A stretch of 18,512 nucleotides of DNA from UMGS1696 sp964623635. Lineage in GTDB: Bacteria > Bacillota > Clostridia > Oscillospirales > CAG-272. The translations under genes were made by a program, and so were the position numbers. How positions within the stretch are numbered: the first letter of the stretch is position 1; each line of letters opens with the position of its first letter. This document shows, one piece after another, positions 1 to 7,770 of this stretch. The stretch is taken from the NCBI GenBank assembly GCA_964623635.1, contig CAZUUA010000039.1:1-18512 (forward strand). The letters run 5' to 3'. The notes below the pieces were generated by a model. The model searched no databases. It saw nothing but the letters and a program-made list of their open reading frames with translations, and was not told the DNA's origin.

Positions 1-187
1 CACAGTCTGCTCTGACGCCATCCTCTGTAAGCATTACGTCTACGGCGGCAATGGCCGTGTCTACGGTTTCCATGTTGAACCAGAAGTTGCCCAGCGAATA
101 CACCACCGGTACGTCGTCCACCACTTCCCAGGGCTGCAAAACGTGGGGATGGGCGCCGATGATCAGATCTGCACCGTGCTCGATGAA
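1..187 (-). pseudogene. Continuation of the CapA-like gene in a shifted frame, cut by the window edge
   Basis: On the minus strand from about base 187 down to base 2, the frame offset from the upstream ORF reads FIEHGADLIIGAHPHV, then LQPWEVVDD and VVYSLGNFWFN. This is the conserved C-terminal PGA_cap block (GADLIIGAHPH, YSLGNF). Restoring one base near 187-189, so that the bases after the Ala codon read Tyr-Phe-Ile-Glu, joins both halves into a normal family member. This is either a recent single-base deletion or a sequence or assembly error. The gene continues beyond the left edge. Confidence 0.75.
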
Positions 188-1287
188 TAGGCCCGCTTGG
201 CGATCTGGTCGGCGTTGACTGCGGTAGAATTTTCTGTGCCCCAATGGACATAGACCACCACCACATCCGCTTCTCGGGCTGCGCTGTCGATGGCAGTCAG
301 CACGTCGGTCTCGTCGTACATGAGGAGAATGCCGGGAGCGTTGTCGGTGGCACCGGGGGTCAGGCGATATTTTTCCGCATTGGACGCTGCCACATAGGCG
401 ATCTTCATGCCCTCAGCCATAAAGCTTTTGTACGCCATGGCTTCGTCCCGGTTCGCTCCGGCACCCACGTAGGCAACACCGGCTTCATCCAGTGCGGTCA
501 TGGTATCCAGAAATGCGTCTTCGCCATAGTCGTGGGCATGGTTGTTGGCCAGTGACACGATATCCACGCCCAATTCCGTGAAGATACCGGCGTTCTCCGG
601 CTTGCCACGGAAGGTGTATAGCTTATTCGGCGTAGGAGAACCACGGTCGGACAGGGTGCATTCGCAGTTCATCAGCGTGATGTCCGCCGACGACAGCCAG
701 CCACGGACGGTGTCGGAGAAGTGGTTCGTGATGTCGTCACCCTTTTGGTGGTAGGAGACCATGTTGTACCACTCGTCCCCCAGGCATACGTCACCGGTGA
801 AGACAAGCCTTGCCTGTCCGTCGGTGTAGTCCGTGGTGGGACTTGTACCGGTCAGCACCGCACGCCAGGCATGGAAGGTGTATCCGGTGATCCGGTGGAA
901 CCGACTGCGGTAGGCGGTCAGCGAGGGACAATCGGTCAGCGCTTCCCACAGGCTCGTGCGGATCTCCGGCGATAGGGTATCGAGGTTTGCGGCAGTGAGC
1001 ACATCGGCCACGTCACTCTGGCGCAGGCTGTCATCCTCCGGCAGTGCCGTGATCGCTGATACCAACGCTTCTCCGGTGGGTGCCTCCGGTTCTGTCGGCA
1101 ACGGCTGGGGCTCCGTTGTGGTTTCGATTTCCACAGCGGTTTCGGCAGTATCATTTTCTGTCTGATATTGTTCGGCATCTGCTGTAAAAGCAGTTTCCGC
1201 CACCGGAACCGTGGTGCATCCGGTCAGCAGGATTCCCAGCAGCATGGCAAGGACGTATGCAGGTATGGGTAATTTCTTTGGTTGCAA
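163..1287 (-). CDS. CapA-family (PGA_cap metallophosphatase-like) lipoprotein, frameshifted N-terminal part
   Basis: The product resembles poly-gamma-glutamate capsule proteins of the CapA/PGA_cap family, which have a calcineurin-like phosphoesterase fold and sit outside the membrane. The start is a TTG; the frame has a stop shortly upstream and no ATG that would keep a full signal peptide. Residues 1-24 form a lipoprotein signal (KK, hydrophobic core, lipobox LTGC with Cys24). A low-complexity Thr/Glu/Pro linker follows to about residue 72. The PGA_cap domain begins near residue 161: FTGDVCLGDE (163-172), NCE (207-209), DIVSLANNHAHDYG (242-255) and VVYVHWGTEN (344-353). The reading frame then shifts around base 187 and stops after an unrelated tail (SSSTVQI). 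It is the last visible gene of the minus-strand run, 43 nt after the glycosyltransferase gene. The family is confident; the exact role, capsule or otherwise, is unknown. Confidence 0.85.
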   Translation of the reverse strand: MQPKKLPIPAYVLAMLLGILLTGCTTVPVAETAFTADAEQYQTENDTAETAVEIETTTEPQPLPTEPEAPTGEALVSAITALPEDDSLRQSDVADVLTAANLDTLSPEIRTSLWEALTDCPSLTAYRSRFHRITGYTFHAWRAVLTGTSPTTDYTDGQARLVFTGDVCLGDEWYNMVSYHQKGDDITNHFSDTVRGWLSSADITLMNCECTLSDRGSPTPNKLYTFRGKPENAGIFTELGVDIVSLANNHAHDYGEDAFLDTMTALDEAGVAYVGAGANRDEAMAYKSFMAEGMKIAYVAASNAEKYRLTPGATDNAPGILLMYDETDVLTAIDSAAREADVVVVYVHWGTENSTAVNADQIAKRAYSSSTVQI

Positions 1288-1330
1288 GATAGGTATTCGA
1301 CTTTCTATATATTTCTAATTATCAATTTCG

Positions 1331-2470
1331 TCACACGATGGTAGGTGTCATAGCCAGATCCATGGCAAAGCGGCAGACCTTTTCGGTGGCGTGGTCTCCT
1401 GCCAACAGCCGCACACAATGTTCCATGGACGCCAGTCGTTCCGGTGCTGTGAGTAGCTGATATAGGCACTCATCGATGGGACAGGTGATGGATGCGGCAC
1501 AGGCGGCACCGTTGTTCAGCAAAAATTCGGTGTTCCGCTGCTCCTGACCGGGAATGGGATTGACAATGATCATGGGCAATCCCTTGGTCAGGGATTCGGA
1601 GGTGGTCAGACCGCCGGGCTTGGTAACAATGCAGTCCGCAGCATCCATGAGCGTGGACACATAGTTCACAAAGCCGGTGGTCAGCACGGTGTGGCGCAGG
1701 GTCATTGCGGTGATCAGACCATCGATCTCGTCCTTCATCTCCTGGTTATTGCCGCAGACCACGATCATCTGGAAATCTTTCTCATAGGGAATGGCATCGA
1801 TGGCCTTCACCGTAGCCGCCATATTGCCGTAGCCCATGGAGCCGCCCATGATCAGTATGGTCCTTTTGTCCTTTGCCAGCCCCAGCTTTTCCCTTGCCGC
1901 TTCCTTGGACAGTGCGGTGAGAAAATCCGGTCGGATCGGGATCCCATAGGGCAAGATCTGCTCCGCACGAAAACCCTTCCGCAGTCCCTGGAGCAGAAGA
2001 CCGGCCGCCGGTGTGATCACGTAATCGTTCCGGGTGCAGTCTTCCCAATAGGGGTGAAAGGTGAAATCGGTCAGGATCCCCACGGTGGCCAGGGACAGCA
2101 TTTTTTTCTCCTTCAGGTAGTCTAAAATCATGCCGGCAAACGGATGGGTGAACAGGATCACGCCATAGTCGTCGCTGCCAATGAAGTCCACAATGTCCCC
2201 GGCAAACGCCATATCCACCAGATGTGTGGTGGCGGTCTCGGTGCCTCTGCGCTTTTCAGCCAGCCGGTAGCCCACTTTGTAGGCGTGCTTGGCTTTCTCC
2301 GTCACCAGCAGATAGCCCTCCGACAAGAACTTTGCCAGCGTCGGGGAAATATATTGGAAGGTATCCAAAACAGTACACTCGGCACCCTGCCGCTCGAATT
2401 CTTCCCGCAACGCCTTGGCCGTAGAATTGTGTCCTTCCCCAGCCGTCACGGACAAAATCAGGATCTTCAT
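1331..2470 (-). CDS. UgtP/MGDG-synthase-like diacylglycerol glycosyltransferase
   Basis: This is a 379-residue GT28-superfamily glycosyltransferase with an MGDG-synthase N-terminal domain. The family transfers glucose or galactose from a UDP-sugar to diacylglycerol at the inner membrane face, making glycolipid and, in many Firmicutes, the lipoteichoic acid anchor. The N-terminus shows ILSVTAGEGHNSTAKAL (5-21) with the GEGH glycine loop. The C-terminal nucleotide-sugar half shows ILIMGGSMGYGN (205-216), TGFVNYVSTLMDAAD (265-279) and TKPGGLTTSESLTKGLP (283-299). An upstream in-frame extension exists, but ATG 2470 is preceded by AAAGGAG at about 10 nt and matches where the family begins, so I chose it. 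It follows the flavin reductase gene by 44 nt. Sugar specificity and processivity cannot be read from sequence. Confidence 0.88.
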   Translation of the reverse strand: MKILILSVTAGEGHNSTAKALREEFERQGAECTVLDTFQYISPTLAKFLSEGYLLVTEKAKHAYKVGYRLAEKRRGTETATTHLVDMAFAGDIVDFIGSDDYGVILFTHPFAGMILDYLKEKKMLSLATVGILTDFTFHPYWEDCTRNDYVITPAAGLLLQGLRKGFRAEQILPYGIPIRPDFLTALSKEAAREKLGLAKDKRTILIMGGSMGYGNMAATVKAIDAIPYEKDFQMIVVCGNNQEMKDEIDGLITAMTLRHTVLTTGFVNYVSTLMDAADCIVTKPGGLTTSESLTKGLPMIIVNPIPGQEQRNTEFLLNNGAACAASITCPIDECLYQLLTAPERLASMEHCVRLLAGDHATEKVCRFAMDLAMTPTIV

Positions 2471-2514
2471 AAAACGGGGACTCCTTTCGTGTGTATTTTG
2501 TATAGGTGTGGGGT

Positions 2515-3108
2515 TTATCTCTTCTTTTTCCAAACGGCATCCTTGCCCTTTTTCTTCTCTGCCATGGAATAGCCGAACCGACCCAGCATTTCACCGACGG
2601 CGTAGTAGGTCCCGTGGGCGTAGCAGCACAGGTTCGCACGTGCCATGTCCAGCCGTCCTTCTTCGTCCAGCAGCGATTCATCCAGTGCTACTTTTGTAAT
2701 ATCGGCCAAAAACATATCGTGGGAACCCAGGTGCAGCACGTCCGTGACCTTGCACTCCAGCGCCAGAGGACTTTCGGCAATCCGGGGCGTGGCGATGGTG
2801 GCCGCCTTTTCCTTGGTCAGACCGCACTTCTTCCATTTGTCCACCTTCCGTCCCGTGACCATACCGCAGTAGTCGCAGGCCTCTGCCATGGAAGCCGGTA
2901 CCAGATTGATGCAAAATTCCTTCTTTTCCAGCAGTATGCCGTGGGAATACCGCTCCGGCCGGATGGATACATAGGTCTTGGGTGGCTCTGAGTTCACAAT
3001 GCCCGTCCAGCCGATGGTGATGATGTTGGCATTTTGTTCGTCTCCCACCGTGACCAAGACCGCCGGTACCGGGGCAAGCAGGGTCCCACCTTTCCATTCT
3101 GTTTTCAT
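2515..3108 (-). CDS. Flavin reductase family protein (FMN-binding split barrel)
   Basis: This 197-residue protein is of the flavin reductase-like FMN-binding domain family, cytosolic enzymes or flavoproteins that bind FMN and often reduce it with NAD(P)H. The start is ATG 3108, which overlaps the dusB stop codon as ATGA, so translation is probably coupled. Family-like segments are NIITIGWTGIVNSEPP (28-43), a Ser-Ile-Arg stretch with SHGILLEKKEFCINL (55-69) and CDYCGMVTGRKVDKW (78-92). The last 20 or so residues are a Lys-rich tail. A longer frame reading further upstream lies inside dusB and is rejected. The substrate is unknown. Its coupling to dusB, an FMN enzyme, may reflect shared flavin chemistry, but that is inference. 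Confidence 0.85.
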   Translation of the reverse strand: MKTEWKGGTLLAPVPAVLVTVGDEQNANIITIGWTGIVNSEPPKTYVSIRPERYSHGILLEKKEFCINLVPASMAEACDYCGMVTGRKVDKWKKCGLTKEKAATIATPRIAESPLALECKVTDVLHLGSHDMFLADITKVALDESLLDEEGRLDMARANLCCYAHGTYYAVGEMLGRFGYSMAEKKKGKDAVWKKKR

Positions 3109-4118
3109 ATTTCTGTGTCTTCCTTTTCTGTATTCTCTGTCGGCATTTCCAATATGGCCAAAAATGCATCCAAGCTTTCCGCATGGTTCAGTCTGTCCCG
3201 CATTTTGGCACTGCCACGCATCCCCTGGATAAAATACGCCGCACGTCCACGGGATTCCCGTATGCCGATATGCTCGCCTTTTTCTGCCACCACTTCCCGC
3301 ACCAGCCGTGCCGCCATTTGCCGTCGTTCCGCATCGGTGGGCACGTGTGGGGTTTTCCCTTCGGCAGCCTCTATGATCTGTCCAAAGATCCACGGATCGC
3401 CCAAGGCTCCTCGTCCGATCATGACGCCGTCGCAGCCCATATCCAGCATGGTCATGGCGTCGTGCCAGGTGGTGATGTCGCCGTTGCCCACGATCTCACA
3501 GGCAGGCGCAGCTTTCCGCAGTGCGGCAATGGTATCGGCCAGCACCTCCAGATGGATGCCCGGCGTGTACAGCTCTTCCTTCGTGCGGCAGTGGAGGCTC
3601 ACACGATCGGCGCCGGCCTGTGCCAGCAGTACCGCCATTTCCGGTGCATTGATGGAAGCTTTGTCCCAACCGGCACGGATCTTCACGGACAGGGGCTTGC
3701 CATAGGCTTGGCATACCGGCTTTACCGCTTCTACGATTTTTGCCGCCAATTCCGGGGTACGCATCAGGCCGCTGCCGTCTCCATTGGAGGTGATCTTGCG
3801 GACCGGGCAGCCCATATTGATATCGATCCCGGCCGGTTCGTGGTCGTAGGAGCAGCCTTCGTAGCCACCGGTCAGCAGGATCTCGGCGCCTTCTGCCAGC
3901 AGGTTCGGTTCGTGTCCGAAAAGCTGAAAGGTCACGCTGCCCTCACCCGGCAGGATCCGTGCCAGTGTGGCGGTTTTTTTGTCCCGGTAGTGAAGCGCCG
4001 CTGCCGAGATCATTTCGCTGACGGTCTCCCGGCATCCGTTCTCCACACAGATCCGCCGAAAGGGACCGTCTGTATACCCTGCCATAGGGGCCAGCACCAA
4101 TTTTAGTTCTTTTGTCAT
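3105..4118 (-). CDS. dusB: tRNA-dihydrouridine synthase DusB family
   Basis: This 337-residue FMN-dependent enzyme reduces uridine to dihydrouridine in tRNA. The N-terminal TIM-barrel start APMAGYTDGPFRRIC (10-24) and the signature DINMGCPVRKITSNGDGSGL (starting at 99) are intact, with the presumed catalytic Cys at 104. Further conserved blocks include VKIRAGWD, SLHCRT, VGNGDI and DGVMIGRGALGDPWIF (the FMN phosphate-binding end). The start is ATG 4118, preceded by AAGGA at about 5-7 nt; an upstream TTG would add eight residues and lacks support. It sits 37 nt after mreD and overlaps the flavin reductase start by 4 nt. Position in a mre operon is unusual, since a PBP2-type transpeptidase gene often occupies the slot after mreD. 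Confidence 0.93.
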   Translation of the reverse strand: MTKELKLVLAPMAGYTDGPFRRICVENGCRETVSEMISAAALHYRDKKTATLARILPGEGSVTFQLFGHEPNLLAEGAEILLTGGYEGCSYDHEPAGIDINMGCPVRKITSNGDGSGLMRTPELAAKIVEAVKPVCQAYGKPLSVKIRAGWDKASINAPEMAVLLAQAGADRVSLHCRTKEELYTPGIHLEVLADTIAALRKAAPACEIVGNGDITTWHDAMTMLDMGCDGVMIGRGALGDPWIFGQIIEAAEGKTPHVPTDAERRQMAARLVREVVAEKGEHIGIRESRGRAAYFIQGMRGSAKMRDRLNHAESLDAFLAILEMPTENTEKEDTEI

Positions 4119-4155
4119 GTGTTTCCTTGCTTGCAAAAACAATGTTCTATGTACC

Positions 4156-4728
4156 TTATTTTTCTTTTTTTCCTTCGGTCAGCCGGAACGCATACCTGAC
4201 TGCCACATGGGGCAGAAAGGCAAACAGCACCGTAGCCAAAAATTCCGGGATCAGCACGTACCAAAATGCCTGTGGCAGACTGACGCTGGGCATGGACATG
4301 GCTAAGATCACCAAATTGAACAGCGCCTTTGCCAGTGCCGTCACCACGGTATACAGGGCACGCACCGCCAGACCGTCCCGGAAATAGTACACAGTCAGCA
4401 GGCCGCAGATATAGCCCACCGGCATATACAGCAGCGCCAAAATGGTCACAGCCGCACCGCCTAAGGATTCGATGAGAAAGGCCGCCACGATGCCGCTGAC
4501 GGCACCCCATTTTTCTCGGGCAGTCATAGCGATCGCCACCACCAGCGGCAGCAGCAGATCCGGCACCGCACCAAAGGGACGAAACCGGGCGAACAGTGTG
4601 GTCTGCAGCAGAGCAAAAAAGGAGATAAGCACCAAGCAGACCAGCGCACGAATGATGGGTTCGATCTCGATGGAAGCACGCAGCCGCCAGCCACGCAGGG
4701 TCTCCTGCAGAGATTCCGGCAGTTTCAT
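4156..4728 (-). CDS. mreD: Rod shape-determining protein MreD
   Basis: This 190-residue polytopic membrane protein is the MreD component of the elongation (Rod) machinery. It is identified by hydrophobic segments starting with a long one at about residues 25-45, the family-like region LFARFRPFGAVPDLLLPLVV and several further membrane spans, and by its place directly after mreC. The start ATG 4728 has GGAG at about 7 nt. The predicted N-terminal cytosolic stretch of about 24 residues is longer than in many MreD proteins. MreD sequence conservation is low, so position contributes strongly to the call. Confidence 0.87.
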   Translation of the reverse strand: MKLPESLQETLRGWRLRASIEIEPIIRALVCLVLISFFALLQTTLFARFRPFGAVPDLLLPLVVAIAMTAREKWGAVSGIVAAFLIESLGGAAVTILALLYMPVGYICGLLTVYYFRDGLAVRALYTVVTALAKALFNLVILAMSMPSVSLPQAFWYVLIPEFLATVLFAFLPHVAVRYAFRLTEGKKEK

Positions 4729-4803
4729 GGGTCGTCTCCTTTCTGTGGTTTTTGTATGGATAGAAGCGATATGGTATGTATCTTGTCGATCCTATGGGCA
4801 AAT

Positions 4804-4853
4804 GTAAAGCTACTTTACCGACAGTGTAAAGTTACTTTACCGACATGGTAAAG
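4804..4853. repeat. 22-bp tandem repeat with internal palindromes at the mreC 3' end
   Basis: About two and a third copies of a 22-bp unit start at 4804, 4826 and 4848. Each full unit contains an inverted repeat (GTAAAG..CTTTAC; in the second unit GTAAAGT T ACTTTAC) followed by CGACA. The mreC stop codon and last seven codons lie inside the array, so the protein tail TMSVK is repeat-encoded. In the mreC-mreD transcript the array would form one or two short hairpins between the genes. Confidence 0.85.
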
Positions 4854-5668
4854 TTCGTCAGGATCATCACGTGGCTCAGTCCGGCGGTGGCAACGGCGCA
4901 CTGGATGTACACGGTTTTTGTCCGGGTGTAGGGATTGACCTCCATGGACTGCACATAGCCAATGACCAGTCCCCGTGGGTACACGTCCCCGGTACCGGCA
5001 GACAGGATCCGGTCGCCGATCTGCACGGTGGTATCCGACGACAGCTCCATTTTCACCAGTCCCTTTTCCGTCAGCTGGATGTCTCCTTGGGCGATACCGG
5101 CCTCACCGGTCCGCTCTACGTAGGCACCGATGGCAGATTGGGCTTCGACAAGTGTCGTCACCATAGAGGAGCTGTAGCCCACCTCGGTGATCTGCCCCAC
5201 GATGCCGGATTCGGTGACCACAGGCATACCGATGGCAATATCGGCGCCGGTGCCCACGTCCAGCTTCAGCATAGACGAATAGGTACCGCTGGCTCGACCG
5301 GTGACAGAGGCTTCGGTCATGCTGTAGTCCATGTGCTGCCGTTTCATTTCCAGAAAGCCGCTCATCCAAGCGTACATTTCTTCCATTTCCCGGTTGTCGT
5401 AGATCTGGGCCTGCAGCTCTGCCACCTCTTCCTTCAAGGCGATATTCTCTTCCACCAGATCGTCGAACTTGTAGAAGTAGGCAGCAAATCCGTCTACCGC
5501 ATCCACGGCCGCCTGGAACACCTTTTGCATGGGGGTCAGCAGCACGTTCACAGCGTCCCGGAACACAAAGGACACGCCCATCTGGTAGAACACCATGGGT
5601 ACGATGGTCACCAGCAGCGCCAACACGGTCATGATATAGAAAAATCGATTTTTGAAAAACTGTTTCAT
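4832..5668 (-). CDS. mreC: Rod shape-determining protein MreC
   Basis: This 278-residue bitopic protein of the elongasome is mainly extracytoplasmic. It has a short basic N-terminus, one membrane segment (about 10-29) and a coiled coil (about 66-100, DDLVEENIALKEEVAELQAQ). The beta-rich MreC domain shows ASVTGRASGTYSSMLKLDVG, GIAIGMPVV-like DIAIGMPVVTESGIVGQITEVG and GDVYPRGLVIGYVQSM. The ATG start has only a weak GGGA upstream. It lies about 120 nt after mreB, so translation is not coupled. Its C-terminal residues fall in a tandem DNA repeat. Confidence 0.93.
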   Translation of the reverse strand: MKQFFKNRFFYIMTVLALLVTIVPMVFYQMGVSFVFRDAVNVLLTPMQKVFQAAVDAVDGFAAYFYKFDDLVEENIALKEEVAELQAQIYDNREMEEMYAWMSGFLEMKRQHMDYSMTEASVTGRASGTYSSMLKLDVGTGADIAIGMPVVTESGIVGQITEVGYSSSMVTTLVEAQSAIGAYVERTGEAGIAQGDIQLTEKGLVKMELSSDTTVQIGDRILSAGTGDVYPRGLVIGYVQSMEVNPYTRTKTVYIQCAVATAGLSHVMILTNFTMSVK

Positions 5669-5746
5669 AATTGGTTTATTCCCAATGTAGTACTACAAAA
5701 TATACGAAAAGAGCGCCGATCGCCTTCGACCCACCCTTGTGTGTCA

Positions 5747-5776
5747 TCTGACCTCTGACTTCAAACCTCTGACTTT
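5747..5776. repeat. Short degenerate CTCTGACTT repeats between mreB and mreC
   Basis: The intergenic stretch has ATCTGAC, CTCTGACTT and CTCTGACTT in close succession (minus strand: AAGTCAGAG copies). It looks like a small degenerate heptad-type repeat. No promoter or terminator is evident in the 120-nt spacer. Confidence 0.5.
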
Positions 5777-5787
5777 TCCCTTCACAA

Positions 5788-6789
5788 CTACCGTGTGCGG
5801 TACCGGATGCTGCCGTGGAGTCCTTCGGTTTCGATGCACCGACCGATGCCGATGACCACGGAGTCGATGGGACCCTTGGCGACCACGGTACGAATGCCCG
5901 TGATCCGGGAGATCAGCAGATCCAGTCCCGCCAGCATGGCACCGCCGCCGGACAGCATGATCCCGGTGTCATAGATATCCGACGCCAGCTCCGGTGGGGT
6001 ATTTTCCAGCGTGGTACGGATGCTTTCCACGATGTGCTCCACCTGATCGCTCATGGCCTCCCGGATCTCTGCGGAGGAAATGGACACGATGGCAGGCAGG
6101 CCGTTGAGCAGATTTCGCCCCTGCACGCTCATGGAACCACGGTCGGCTGCCGGGTGTACGCTGCCGATGCGCTTTTTCAGGATCTCAGCGGTCACGTCCC
6201 CGATGAGGATGTTGTACCGGCGTTTGATGTAGGCAATGATGGCTTCGTCCAGCTCGTCACCGGCGATGCGCAGGGACGTAGACAGCACGATGCCACCCAG
6301 CGACAGCACCGCCACCTCGGTGGTACCGCCGCCGATATCCACGATCATGCAGCCCCGTGGGTCGTCCACACGGAGACCACTGCCGATGGCCGCTGCGATG
6401 GGTTCTTCGATCAGCGCCACCGACTGGGCACCGGCCTCCAGGGTCACGTCCTCCACGGCACGGCGCTCCACCTCGGTGACGCCATAGGGGATACAGATCA
6501 TGACCTTGGGTCGGCTCATGATGGTATTGCCGGATATTTTTGTGAAGTAGTGGTGGAGCATGGCGGCGGTGATATCGAATTCGGCAATGACTCCATCCTT
6601 CAAGGGACGCATGGCCACGATGGAGCCGGGGGTCTTGCCCAGCATCATTTTGGCTTCGCTGCCCACTGCCACGACTTTTCGGCTTTTGGCTTCTACGGCC
6701 ACCACCGAAGGCTCACGCAGCACGATGCCGCGGCCTTTCATATAGACCAGGGTGTTGGCGGTACCCAGGTCGATCCCGATGCTTTTCAT
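5788..6789 (-). CDS. mreB: Rod shape-determining actin homologue MreB
   Basis: This 333-residue cytosolic actin-like ATPase forms membrane-associated filaments that organise lateral wall synthesis. It shows phosphate-1 IGIDLGTANTLVYMKGRG (4-21), the connect segment VALIEEPIAAAIGSG (124-138), phosphate-2 MIVDIGGGTTEVAVLSLGG (from 148) and the adenosine motif IMLSGGGAMLAGLD near the C-terminus. The length is normal. The start ATG 6789 overlaps the maf stop as ATGA, with GGAGG about 10 nt upstream inside maf, so the two are probably translationally coupled. MreB and its paralogue Mbl cannot be separated by sequence alone, but mreC and mreD directly downstream favour MreB. Confidence 0.96.
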   Translation of the reverse strand: MKSIGIDLGTANTLVYMKGRGIVLREPSVVAVEAKSRKVVAVGSEAKMMLGKTPGSIVAMRPLKDGVIAEFDITAAMLHHYFTKISGNTIMSRPKVMICIPYGVTEVERRAVEDVTLEAGAQSVALIEEPIAAAIGSGLRVDDPRGCMIVDIGGGTTEVAVLSLGGIVLSTSLRIAGDELDEAIIAYIKRRYNILIGDVTAEILKKRIGSVHPAADRGSMSVQGRNLLNGLPAIVSISSAEIREAMSDQVEHIVESIRTTLENTPPELASDIYDTGIMLSGGGAMLAGLDLLISRITGIRTVVAKGPIDSVVIGIGRCIETEGLHGSIRYRTR

Positions 6790-7379
6790 GTACGCTCGTC
6801 CTCCATTTTTCGCAGTGCCTCGTACACGGCCGTGATGGGCAGTCCCACCACGTTGGTATATTCTCCACGGATCTCCCGTACAAACACGCAGGCTTCCTCC
6901 TGGATCCCATAGGCACCTGCCTTATCGTAGGGGTTTGCGGTCCGGATATAGTGTTCGATCTCGTCTTCGTCCAGGGGTCGGAATGTGACCTCGGTGGTGG
7001 CGGCGAAGGTGTATTTTTGTCCCGTCCAGTCGTGCAGACACACACCGGTGATGACCTTATGGGTCTTGCCGGACATTAGGTGAAACATCCGCACGGCGTC
7101 GTCGTGATCCTTGGGTTTGCCCAGCACCTCTTGGGTCTCCGGCACATACACCACGGTATCGGCCGACAGCACCACTTCCCCGTCCATTGGCGGCACCACG
7201 CTGCCCTTGAGCGCTGCCAGTGCCATGACATATTCTTCCGGCTTTCCCACACAGTACGACACTGTAGACTCGTCGGCATGGGACACCCGTACCACATGGG
7301 GCAGTCCTGCCGTTTCCAGTATTTCGTGCCGTCTGGGAGACCCGGAAGCCAGCACCAGCGTATACTTCATTCGTTCCAT
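6786..7379 (-). CDS. maf: Maf-family nucleoside triphosphate pyrophosphatase
   Basis: This 197-residue house-cleaning NTPase hydrolyses non-canonical or modified dTTP/UTP-type nucleotides. Motifs are the N-terminal LVLASGSPRRHEIL (8-21), the metal-site region VVLSADTVVYV, LGKPKDHDDAVRMFHLMSGK and DKAGAYGIQEEA. The start is ATG 7379 (an alternative ATG lies three codons in), with AAAGGA upstream. It ends inside the mreB start codon. A maf gene just before mreB is the classical arrangement in Bacilli and other Firmicutes. Confidence 0.94.
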   Translation of the reverse strand: MERMKYTLVLASGSPRRHEILETAGLPHVVRVSHADESTVSYCVGKPEEYVMALAALKGSVVPPMDGEVVLSADTVVYVPETQEVLGKPKDHDDAVRMFHLMSGKTHKVITGVCLHDWTGQKYTFAATTEVTFRPLDEDEIEHYIRTANPYDKAGAYGIQEEACVFVREIRGEYTNVVGLPITAVYEALRKMEDERT

Positions 7380-7517
7380 TTGTTTTTTATCCTTTCTTTT
7401 GGTTATCTCCCCGTCTCAGCTGCACGCTAAAAAACAATTCGAAATAGCGTAGCGATTTCTGCCACCACGATTATCAAACGTCAAACACCGTCAGAATGCT
7501 GACATCTGCCTTCGCCT

Positions 7518-7769
7518 TCACTCCATCTGTCGTCCCACAAGCACCGCAATGACCACAAACAAAATATGCGCCACCGTGATCCGTACCGTGATGCCAAAGG
7601 TCAATTCCAAGACGTGCAGGTCCACGGTCACCGGTGCGGCGGTACCGAAATCCAGACCGTAGGACAGCCACTGCAAAACGGGCACACCGGCGGTCAGCTC
7701 ACCCACCATGGACCCTACCACGATCCCGGCGCAGACAAACAGCAGGGTCATCCAAAATCCTCTTCGCAT
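7518..7769 (-). CDS. DUF4321 small membrane protein
   Basis: This is an 83-residue protein with two hydrophobic segments, one near the N-terminus (LLFVCAGIVVGSMVGELTAG) and one at the C-terminus (ITVAHILFVVIAVLVG). It matches the DUF4321 pattern of Clostridia: G-S-x-x-G-E-L, W-L-S-Y-G, D-L-x-V-L-E-L-T-F-G. The function is unknown. I chose ATG 7769, one base past the dut stop; a GTG at 7778 overlapping dut is a possible alternative. The tight spacing indicates co-transcription with dut. About 138 nt without a recognised gene separate it from maf; I see only a weak, unconvincing hairpin there. Confidence 0.8.
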   Translation of the reverse strand: MRRGFWMTLLFVCAGIVVGSMVGELTAGVPVLQWLSYGLDFGTAAPVTVDLHVLELTFGITVRITVAHILFVVIAVLVGRQME

Positions 7770-7770
7770 C

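Noticed and set aside
2471..2533. 21-residue N-terminal extension of the glycosyltransferase
   Set aside because: ATG 2470 has a well-spaced SD and begins exactly at the conserved MKILILSVTAGEGH start. The extension is low-complexity and lies in the intergenic spacer.
7400..7450. Terminator between the DUF4321 gene and maf
   Set aside because: The GAAAT/ATTTC hairpin followed by a T-run on the minus strand is short, has a mismatch, and the T-run is several bases away. Too weak to call.
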